Source of the DNA: Cafeteria roenbergensis | Taxonomy: Eukaryota > Sar > Bigyra > Bicosoecida > Cafeteriaceae | Assembly: GCA_008330645.1 (NCBI GenBank) | Contig: VLTN01000035.1 | Span: forward strand, 1 to 64,000 | Reading direction: 5' to 3' | Length of the DNA: 64,000 nucleotides | Shown: one piece after another, positions 56,992 through 64,000 of the stretch | How positions within the stretch are numbered: position 1 is the first letter of the stretch | How the letters are laid out: each line of letters opens with the position of its first letter | The notes under the pieces: model-generated | What the model saw: the letters and a program-made list of their open reading frames with translations, nothing else | Database searches by the model: none | Told to the model about the DNA's origin: nothing | Translations under genes and position numbers: made by a program

Positions 56992-59597
56992 CCCAAGGGG
57001 GGCAGTAGGGCGCGCACGGGCAGAGCGCCGCTCCCAACCCCGGGCGTGTACGTCGCGGGTAAGCGCTTCGCAGCCCCACGGAGCGCAGGAGGACAGCCTT
57101 CCACGGGGCTGCTGCCCAGCGCACGGCCTGGAGCGAGGCGGTTCGCTCGCCTGCGCGGTGCCTGCAGCTCCCCGAAGAGCTTGCGGCTGCGCTCCAGAGC
57201 GCGCACCTCCTCCGGCCGCAGGTGGGCAGAGGAGGCGGCGGCAACTTGCCTGGGGGTCGCTGAAGCAGGCAGAGCCACTGAGGCTCGAGAGTACGTGCCG
57301 ACAGCGTCAGCCATGCTGTCGCCGTCGACGGCATTCGGGTGGCGAGGCGAGGTCGGCAGAGCCGGGACCTCGCCCAGGCGCTGATCGGGCAGAATCCCTC
57401 CCACGGCATCGGGCCCGATTTCGTCCGGGAACATGAGCGACACCCCTTGGCGCGCATGGGCGTCAGCGTCGAGGTGGTTGAACAGACAGGCAACGGCCCA
57501 GTGAGGAACCCTTGCCCGTGACAGGCTCGCCACCAGGTGTGCCCGCCCTGGCTCGGACGCTGCCAGCGCGCGGAGCTGCCCCAGCGACCGCACGCAGGCG
57601 TGGTCCGTCGACACCAGCCCGAGGGCCATTCGGGGGCAGCGGCTGAACACGTCCCACGCCCACACGGGGCCGGCCTCGCCTTGGGGTCCTCCGGGCGAGG
57701 CACCGAGCCCGCCCCGGTTGGCCCTGGCCGCAGCGGCTGCGGCCCGCTGTCGAAGGGTCTGGGCTGCCGCCAGGGCCGTGGCTCCGTCCGCCTCTGGCCC
57801 CGGGGGAGCCTTGTGCTCCGGCCAGGTGCGCGCCCTCACCCATTGCACCAGAGCCGGAAGCCCGCCCAGCCCGAGCGCGTCGCCGTCCGTGGCGCCCCCG
57901 GCACGCGCCGCAACGTCTGCCGGGGACGCCTGCGCTCCGGCGCGAACAGCCGCGGCAGCCAGCGCTGTCGCTGCTCCACCCCTGGCCGCCGCGCCAGAGC
58001 CAGCCGAGAAGAGCGCCGGAATATCCGGCAGGGCCTGGTCGCGGAAGGACCAGCGGTCGTTCAGCCCGGCGCGCACCCACGCCGGCACCGGCAGCAGAGA
58101 CCGGTCAGCGCCTGCGGCGATGAGGCCCACGATGCTCGCGGGAAAGCCGCGCTGCGAAAGCGCGTGCGAGCACCAGCCCGCCGCGCCCGCCGCAAGCACC
58201 ACCGCCCGCAGGCTGGCCACAAACCGTCGCAGCAGCGGGGGGGGAGGCAGCGCGGCAGCCAGCTCCTCGCCCGGCGTGCGCCGCGGCCTGGCCGCCCAGG
58301 CCCGCAGCGCTGCCCGCTCCTCCTCCACTGGGTCCGCGGAATAGTGCGCGCCAGCCGCGCCCCCCGCGGGTGGTGTGGCAGCCGACGGGGCAGGTGGCGA
58401 CCCAGCCGACGGCGGCAAGCCGCCCTCCGAGTCGCCGGCCTTTGGTGGCTCCACGAACGAGGCCCCGTCGCTCAGCAACGCCGACTGGTTGCCCTTTCGC
58501 TTGATCCCAGTGGTCGTTTGCGCGCGCCTCCAGGTGGAGCGGAAGAGCGAGAAGAGGCCCTTGGCGGCCCTCTCGGCGCCCTGCTTGGCCCAGCGGCGCC
58601 GCGCCTCCTCCGTGTCGCCCTCGCGCTCCGCCTCCTCGGCCGCCGCCCCGCTCAGCGCCCCGTCCCCCCCCCGGCCGCACAGGGCGTCTGCGGCAGCGTC
58701 CCTGGCGGGCTGCCCGAGCACTTGGCCCAGCGCAGCAGCGCCTCTGTCCCGACTGTCCTCGTGCCCCAGAGCGAGCGCCGCCACAGCGCTCCGCAGCAGC
58801 CCCACTGGGAGCCCCGCCCCGCCGTCCCTGTCGCCACCGCCAGGCCCCAGCCCCACGTCCGTGGGGCCGGCCAGGTCCATGAGCAGCTCCCCCGCGTCCG
58901 ACCACAGAGGGGTCGCGCTCTCCCCGCGGGCCAGCATGTCAAGCGCGGTCCGGCCCCACGCGTCGCGGCAGCTGGAGTCCGCGCCGGCGCGCACCAGCAT
59001 CGATACTAGCTCCGAAGAGCCGACAGCCGCGGCCTTGTGCAGAGCTGTCGAGCCCCGCGCGTCCTGGGCGTTCACGGCCGCGCCGTGCTGCAGCAGCAGC
59101 CGGGTCATCTCCACGCGGCCCGCAGCGCTGGCCAGCAGCAGCGCTGTGCGGCGCTGCCCGCCCGCTGCCCCGCTCTCCGGGCCGCCTCCAGCGGCCTGGT
59201 CGCCGCCGAAGTCCTCCGCGATCATCACGCCCTCGACAGGGTCGGGCTTGGGCCGAGGGGCGGGGGCGCGGACCGAGACGGCGGCGACGTCTCCGTCGTC
59301 ACTGGCGGGGTCGGCGGCCCCGGCATGCCCGGCCTGGCTCCGGCCAAGCGGATGGCTCCCCCCCGCACGTGACGGCCCGTCGCCGTTTTGCAGCGCGACA
59401 CCGCCGGCCACGCTGCTGCGGCGGGCGCGCACGTCGCCGGCCACGCTGCTGCGGCGGGCGCGCACGTCGCCGGCCACGCTGCTGCGGCGGGCGCGCACGT
59501 CGCCGGCCGCGCTGCTGCGGCGGGCGCGCACGTCGCCGGCCACGCTGCTGCGGCGGGCGCGCACGTCGCCGGCCACGCTGCTGCGGCGGGCGCGCAC
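56775..59597 (-). CDS. Ankyrin-repeat protein, main segment
   Basis: Begins inside an 11-residue tandem repeat (RARRSSVAGDV), an Arg/Ser motif repeated six times in this frame. Three canonical ankyrin repeats follow (RTALLLASAAGRVEMTRLLL, GSTALHKAAAVGSSELVSML, GRTALDMLARG), near residues 150-235. Downstream is a long mostly helical, Ala-rich region with YSADPVEEERAALRAWAARP, several ALA-rich putative helices, and a region (CPRMALGLVSTDHACVRSL near 57570-57650) that may be a further domain. The Met at 59597 is not a real start: the same repeat continues upstream in another frame in 59225-61591. Frame agreement is lost at an extra CA dinucleotide near 59596. Function unknown; ankyrin repeats imply protein-protein binding. 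Confidence 0.65.
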   Translation of the reverse strand: MRARRSSVAGDVRARRSSVAGDVRARRSSAAGDVRARRSSVAGDVRARRSSVAGDVRARRSSVAGGVALQNGDGPSRAGGSHPLGRSQAGHAGAADPASDDGDVAAVSVRAPAPRPKPDPVEGVMIAEDFGGDQAAGGGPESGAAGGQRRTALLLASAAGRVEMTRLLLQHGAAVNAQDARGSTALHKAAAVGSSELVSMLVRAGADSSCRDAWGRTALDMLARGESATPLWSDAGELLMDLAGPTDVGLGPGGGDRDGGAGLPVGLLRSAVAALALGHEDSRDRGAAALGQVLGQPARDAAADALCGRGGDGALSGAAAEEAEREGDTEEARRRWAKQGAERAAKGLFSLFRSTWRRAQTTTGIKRKGNQSALLSDGASFVEPPKAGDSEGGLPPSAGSPPAPSAATPPAGGAAGAHYSADPVEEERAALRAWAARPRRTPGEELAAALPPPPLLRRFVASLRAVVLAAGAAGWCSHALSQRGFPASIVGLIAAGADRSLLPVPAWVRAGLNDRWSFRDQALPDIPALFSAGSGAAARGGAATALAAAAVRAGAQASPADVAARAGGATDGDALGLGGLPALVQWVRARTWPEHKAPPGPEADGATALAAAQTLRQRAAAAAARANRGGLGASPGGPQGEAGPVWAWDVFSRCPRMALGLVSTDHACVRSLGQLRALAASEPGRAHLVASLSRARVPHWAVACLFNHLDADAHARQGVSLMFPDEIGPDAVGGILPDQRLGEVPALPTSPRHPNAVDGDSMADAVGTYSRASVALPASATPRQVAAASSAHLRPEEVRALERSRKLFGELQAPRRRANRLAPGRALGSSPVEGCPPALRGAAKRLPATYTPGVGSGALPVRALLPPLGWATGRGRAFRAPSWPICRLRRAPWLRRTLALTGRLPPCRPPPGNPHTGHRTEARSATSVGREGSPGRPLSR

Positions 59598-61591
59598 ACG
59601 TCGCCGGCCACGCTGCTGCGGCGGGCGCGCACGTCGCCGGCCACGCTGCTGCGGCGGGCGCGCACGTCGCCGGCCACGCTGCTGCGGCGGGCGCGCACGT
59701 CGCCGGCCACGCTGCTGCGGCGGGCACGCACGTCACCGGGCCTCCCGCTGACCGCAGTCCGGCCGTCCGTGGCTCCGAGCGCCCAGGACGCGAAGGCGGG
59801 GTCGGCAACGATGGGCACCGCAGCGGCAGCAGTGCGGGCCAGCGGGTGCATGGAGGGGGCCACGCCCGCAGCGGCGGCCGCTCGGGCGTCGGCGCGGGGG
59901 TCTGCGAGGACGCTTCGTCGGCGCCTTCTTCGTCGGGGCGGCGCGGCCAGTTCCCGCTCGCTCCCTGGCTCCGCAGAAGTCGCTGCTGCTGCTGCTGCCG
60001 GGGGCACACTTGCCTCACCGCCCGGTCCGGAGACAGCGCCGTCCAACCGCCTCGGCGAGGCGAAAGCGCCGCTCGGGCCCGCAGTCCGTCGCGCGCTGAC
60101 GGGGGAGGGCGTCCCAGCGGCAGACCCGGCGGCGGAGCCAGCGCCTTCGCCACCCGGTAGCGCTCCGTCACCGCCTGCCGGGGCAGCGCTCCAAGCCTCG
60201 CTGTCTGACGAGTCTGACTCGGGGTCCGGCAGGACCGGCTGCTCGTCGCCGAAGCGCGTCACTCGCTGGAGGCCTGCGGCCCCCTGGCCCATCATCGCGC
60301 GGAGGAACAGTCCGCCGCCGCCCGCCCCAGCCATGCCCGGGTCGTCCGCGGTGTCGTCAGGCTCGTGCGCAAGGGCCAGCGCCGGCTCGCGCTGCAGCAG
60401 GGCGGCCGCCAGCGGCAGGTCGTCCCGCCGCACCGCCTGCATCAGCACCTTTAAGAATGCGCCCGGGGCAGCAGCATCCAGTGTCATGCCGACGCTGCAC
60501 GCACGGTGCCCCAAAACGAGCCGCACAGTGTCCAAGTCGCCCGCCGCCGCGGCCAGGTCGAAGGCCCCCTCCTGCATCGCGTCGCGGGCGAAGGCGTCGC
60601 TCCCCTGGTCAAGCAGCGCCAGGACGACGCGGGACCCTATAGACTGCTGCCGCAGGTCCGATCCGGCAGGGCCGAACTCGCTTGTCGGCTCTGCAGGCCC
60701 GGGAAGGAGCGAGCAGGCGAGCAGCAGCGGGGTGCGGCCCTTGCTGTCGCGGGTGAAGCAGAGCCGGACCCGCTGCCCCATCCGTGCCAGCTCACAAAAG
60801 GCAGGCAGCAGGGCATGGGCGGCTGCCGCCGTCGACTGCTGCAGGACCGCGGCGGCGGCCAGGTGCAGCGCGCACTGCAGCGTGCGGTCTCGCGACGTGA
60901 GGCCCGACCCCAGCGAAACCAGGAGCAGAGCCAGCGACAGGTGGCCCAACTGGCAGCAAGCAAGCAGCGGCGCGCGCCCCTGCCCGTCGGGGCTGAACAG
61001 CGCTCCGGCGGGGATGGCTCTGGCCAAGGCCGCAACCGCGTCCTGGCCCGGCGGCGGCATCCCCACCCCAAGAATTTCCTCCGCCGAGGCAGCCACGGGC
61101 CACCGGGCCTCGGCGGACACCGCAGTTCGCACCAGGAGGCGCCTCAGGATCTCGCGGGCGGCGGCCTGCGCCGACTGGCTCGCGAGCGCCTCGACGCGCT
61201 CGTCCCGGCAGCACTCATGGATCACGGCGCTCGCGCCCTGCGGCCCGGGAGGGGGCACGGGCTGCGCGGGCTGTCCAGCCGCCCCGCTGGACCTCGGCTG
61301 CCTTGCCGCATCTGCCCGGCCGGTGGGCGGGGCAAGCATGCGCTGCCGCAACTGATCGACTCGGAGTCGCGCGACCGAGCCGCGCTTGGCAATGGGCCGC
61401 ACGCCACGGCCTGACGGCACAGCTGCGGGCCAGCCCCCGTGCCAACCACACTCGACGCGAACCCCGCCTGCGCTCGCTCCGGGCGGTGCCGCAGGAGTGG
61501 CTCTGGCGTGGCGGTCCCGGGCAGAGCGACGAGGGCTTGCAGCCAAAACGACCAGTCGTCGCGAGGGTCGGGCCTTGCCGAGCTTTTGCAA
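59225..61591 (-). CDS. Ankyrin-repeat protein, N-terminal segment
   Basis: The frame is meaningful from about 61339 or 61591 down to about 59600. A late Met at 61339 (MLAPPTGRADAARQPRSSG) is the more plausible start, because upstream codons look random. Degenerate ankyrin repeats lie near residues 195-380 (GRAPLLACCQLGHLSLALLL, CALHLAAAAVL, GRTPLLLACSL, FDLAAAAGDLDTVRLVLGH). A Ser/Arg-rich linker follows with a RRRRRRRS block, then the 11-residue repeat RARRSSVAGDV in the correct frame for four units. After the extra CA dinucleotide near 59596 this frame gives only shadow peptide (CAPAAAAWPAT). The true continuation is 56775-59597. The gene faces the ankyrin-PH gene across 250-500 bp. Confidence 0.65.
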   Translation of the reverse strand: MQKLGKARPSRRLVVLAASPRRSARDRHARATPAAPPGASAGGVRVECGWHGGWPAAVPSGRGVRPIAKRGSVARLRVDQLRQRMLAPPTGRADAARQPRSSGAAGQPAQPVPPPGPQGASAVIHECCRDERVEALASQSAQAAAREILRRLLVRTAVSAEARWPVAASAEEILGVGMPPPGQDAVAALARAIPAGALFSPDGQGRAPLLACCQLGHLSLALLLVSLGSGLTSRDRTLQCALHLAAAAVLQQSTAAAAHALLPAFCELARMGQRVRLCFTRDSKGRTPLLLACSLLPGPAEPTSEFGPAGSDLRQQSIGSRVVLALLDQGSDAFARDAMQEGAFDLAAAAGDLDTVRLVLGHRACSVGMTLDAAAPGAFLKVLMQAVRRDDLPLAAALLQREPALALAHEPDDTADDPGMAGAGGGGLFLRAMMGQGAAGLQRVTRFGDEQPVLPDPESDSSDSEAWSAAPAGGDGALPGGEGAGSAAGSAAGTPSPVSARRTAGPSGAFASPRRLDGAVSGPGGEASVPPAAAAAATSAEPGSERELAAPPRRRRRRRSVLADPRADARAAAAAGVAPSMHPLARTAAAAVPIVADPAFASWALGATDGRTAVSGRPGDVRARRSSVAGDVRARRSSVAGDVRARRSSVAGDVRARRSSVAGDVCAPAAAAWPATCAPAAAAWPATCAPAAAARPATCAPAAAAWPATCAPAAAAWPATCAPAAAAWPAVSRCKTATGRHVRGGAIRLAGARPGMPGPPTPPVTTETSPPSRSAPPPLGPSPTLSRA
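59398..59740 (-). repeat. 33-bp coding minisatellite of the ankyrin gene
   Basis: About ten tandem copies of a 33-bp unit containing CGCTGCTGCGGCGGGCGCGC, with starts at 59411, 59444, 59477, 59510, 59543, 59576, 59611, 59644, 59677 and 59710. The spacing is 33 bp everywhere except one 35-bp interval, where ACAC replaces AC. Each unit encodes RARRSSVAGDV; one unit has Ala for Val. The 35-bp unit shifts the frame by two. Confidence 0.9.
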
Positions 61592-61840
61592 GCTGCAACC
61601 CTGTCCCGCGCTCCCATCCTCTCATCCCCCCGCCCTCCGCCCCAAAGCAGATGGCACCTGCCGGAGCGGGGGCTGCGGCCTGATTGGGCACGCAGCTGCG
61701 AGTGGGTTGGCTTGGCGTGCGCGGCAATCTACAGCGAGAGCGCAAATACCCGAGCTGTCATTCGCGAAAGGCAAGTCAAAGGCCCTGCGAGCACTGCAGC
61801 AGGCCGGGAAGCTGCCGTCGCGTGGGCGGGGCGCTGCAAC
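61592..61840. promoter_or_regulatory. Bidirectional intergenic region between the two ankyrin genes
   Basis: About 250 bp (about 500 bp if the ankyrin gene starts at 61339) between divergent starts. No TATA box or other motif was recognised. Confidence 0.35.
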
Positions 61841-63625
61841 ATGGCGGCCGCATCTGCTGCGGAGACAGGGAACCAGGCGTTCCTTGATGCTGTCGCAGCG
61901 GACAACGCCGAGCTGGTTCACAGCGTGATCAAGACCGATGCGCGAGCAGTTTCGATGGAGGACGAGGTGAGACGAACGCCCGGAGCGGCGCGCCAGCGCC
62001 AGGGTGTTTTCGGGCTCTCTTTGGGGGCGCTGCACGTGGCACACGAAGGGCAGGGGCGGCGGCACGTGGAGGGGAGCCGAGCGCGGGCTGGGTCCCAGCG
62101 GGCGGCAGTGAGAACTTGATCTGGACGGGCTCAGCGCTGCACAGCCGGGCCTCGCCCGACCCCCTTCGCCCTCCTCCGCCAAGCCCCCCCACGCTCGGCG
62201 CCGATTGCGATGCTGCGGCACCACAGGACAACTTCACCGCTCTCATGGTGGCTGCGGGCTGCGGCAGCCTCCGCGCAATGCAAGTGCTGCTGGACGAAGG
62301 CGCCGACCCAGACGACCGTGACCCGGTGAGCATGCCCCAATCCGCGGGTCCCTGGCCTTGACTGCCGATGCCTTGTGCTTCTAGCCGCGCCAGCGCCAGA
62401 GCCCTCCCCGCGCTCCGGCGCGCACCGGCTGCCCGGGCCACAGCGGCCCGGCAGATGAAGAAAAAGCAAAACGCGTTGCTGGCTTGCTGGCAACGCGCGC
62501 GCCCCCCTCTCCCCTGCCTCGCGCGCGCGACGCTGCACGCGCCGCCGCCACTTGTTGCGCCGTGGCTTCGCAGGCCGGACGCACCGCGCTGCTTGTGGCC
62601 GCAGCGGAGAACAGGCCGCGAGCGGTGACCGCGCTCGCCGCGGACGAGGCTTTCCGCACCGAGCGGCTGATGTCCCACACGTACGCGGGCAACACTGCGC
62701 TGCACCGGGCCGCGGCCTATGGCGGAGTGCCGGTGCTGCGCGCCGTGATCGGCCTGCACGTGCTGTCCAAGCGGCCGTCCGCCGCGTCGACAGCCATCAA
62801 TGCAGTCAACGACAAGGGCCGCACTCCCCTTGTGCGCGCAGCCAGGTGGGGGCGCGTGGACGAGGTGAAGGAGCTCCTTCGAGCCGGAGCGGATGCGAGC
62901 ATTGCCGACAAGGTGAGCGGGCGTCTGCCGCTGTCTGCGAGGGAAGGCAGCACTGCGTGCCGCCGTCTGCCGCGCCGGGCCGCCGTGTCCGGCAACGTGC
63001 CTCTTGCCGCTGCCACTCGCCCGGCCTCTGGTCCACTCACACGCAGGAGGGCCTTACGGCAGCCGCATGGGCGGACCGCAAGGGCCACCGCGGCGTGGCT
63101 GCGGCCCTTGCTGCGGCTCCGACCCACGCCAGCGACACCGAGATGGAGCTCGCGGAGTGCTCGCGGTTCGCGCAAGACATGCTCGTGGCGGTGCGCGCGG
63201 CCATTCCCGACGAGGACGTGGAGGAGGACGACGGCACCATGTCTCCCAGCGGGATGCAGGACATCCGCGTCAAGGGCCGCACCTTCTCCGTCGTCGGTGG
63301 CGAGGCCGGGATCGGCCTCGGGGGGCCCACCCGCGTGGAGGGCTGGATGGCCAAGAAGGGCCACCTCATCCGGAACTGGCGAAACCGCTGGTTTGTGCTG
63401 GAGGACTCGGTGATGCAGTACTACGCCAGGCCGGGGGACAAGAAGAGCAAGGGCACGGTCACGCTCACTGCGGACACCAGGGTGGAGGCAAAGCCCGACT
63501 ACCACCGCCCTTGCGTTTTCACGGTGACGACGCCGAAGAAGTCCTTCCTCTTCCAGGCGGCGGATGACGACGAGCTTGACGAGTGGCTGCACGCGCTCGA
63601 AATGCACATCAGGGTGCTGGACTGA
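61841..63625 (+). CDS. Ankyrin-repeat and PH-domain protein (four exons)
   Basis: Exons 61841..61966, 62227..62325, 62574..62912 and 63047..63625. All introns are phase 0 with GTGAG donors and CAG acceptors, and the joined product is 380 residues. Exons 1-3 and the start of exon 4 encode about four ankyrin repeats (NQAFLDAVAADNAELVHSVI; DNFTALMVAAGCGSLRAMQV; GRTALLVAAAENR and GNTALHRAAAYGG; GRTPLVRAARWGRVDEVKEL; EGLTAAAWADRKGH). Exon 4 then carries a PH domain (about residues 283-378): VEGWMAKKGHLIRNWRNRWF, the basic lipid-binding beta1-beta2 loop, and the invariant Trp of the C-terminal helix (DDELDEWLHALEM). It probably binds membrane phosphoinositides as an adaptor. Each splice junction completes a repeat in frame, which strongly supports the model. 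Confidence 0.88.
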
Positions 63626-64000
63626 GCTAGCCGGGAGTCCCTGGCCCGCCGCGACGCGAGCCTCGCGGCGCGGGGGCCGAGCCAAGGCGTAGCGGACGTG
63701 GCGCCCCGGCGGCCGCGCTGGTCGGGTGGCGTGCGGCACGTGGGCCGGAGCGTGCGCGCGCGCGCTCACTGATTCGTGCAAGGCTTGCTCGGCAGGTGGC
63801 TGTGTCTGTGTTGGCGGCTCCACTTGCTTCATGCTGTGACCATTCAATTGTTTTTTCCCCCACCACGGAGCAGCGAAATTGCGGCTCGCGAGCGCGCAGG
63901 GGAACCGCTGGTCCCCGCTGCCCGCCCGTGGCACGGCGAAACCGCGGGCAGCGAAGCACACACGCAGGCTCTGAGTATGTCAAAAGCAGGCTCGGGCGGA
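63626..64000. other. 3' flank, nothing recognised
   Basis: About 375 bp after the ankyrin-PH stop codon. A GCGTGCGCGCGCGCGC stretch lies near 63752-63767 and an AATTGTTTTTT run near 63846-63856. No gene was seen before the window ends. Confidence 0.3.

Overview
The window is nuclear DNA of a GC-rich protist, with an intermediate-GC to AT-rich virus-like block at its left end. Eukaryotic evidence: GT-AG introns that restore conserved proteins (thymidine kinase, a POLE3-like histone-fold protein, a ubiquitin-like protein, an ankyrin-PH protein), an ER N-glycosylation enzyme (ALG6), class II tRNA-Ser genes ending in T7 tracts, and very large extracellular multidomain proteins. Very high GC, compact genes, cadherin-type proteins and an integrated virophage-like element together would fit a small heterotrophic flagellate such as a bicosoecid stramenopile of the Cafeteria type. 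That name is an inference from general knowledge and the sequence does not prove it.

Layout. About 1-5218: intermediate-GC to AT-rich block holding a compact unit (191-4583) with palindromic terminal inverted repeats, one PrimPol/SF3 primase-helicase gene, a degenerate tRNA-Glu-like sequence and several hairpins. Next come short tandem repeats and a perfect 90-bp palindrome (5129-5218) that abuts GC-rich host DNA. 5219-22479 (minus): a giant cadherin-repeat gene, cut off at its 3' end by the palindrome and read in several frames near that end. 23163-24437: three tandem tRNA-Ser(CGA) genes on ~0.6-kb repeats. 24964-37089 (minus): a 4041-residue secreted or membrane-anchored protein with two clan GH-A-like barrels, EGF and thrombospondin-like modules and a C-terminal membrane helix. 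37346-63625: a compact run of ordinary genes: Ubl/UBA protein (-), an unknown membrane protein with a possible mitochondrial presequence (-), POLE3-like (+), an Ala-rich unknown (-), thymidine kinase (+), ALG6 (-), a large OB-fold-like protein perhaps related to CTC1 (+), an ankyrin protein with a 33-bp minisatellite and frame shifts (-), and an ankyrin-PH protein (+).

The right half is organised as divergent and convergent pairs with about 200-500 bp between starts, so several promoters are probably shared. Both giant proteins look like cell-surface adhesion or carbohydrate-handling factors. Host frame breaks fall in a C-tract, a minisatellite and a G/C run, so assembly indels must be excluded before calling pseudogenes. 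The cluster of breaks next to the truncated end of the cadherin gene could still be real decay after the insertion.

The most unusual features are the minimal primase-helicase unit with self-complementary ends, its palindromic junction with a host gene, and the two giant surface proteins.
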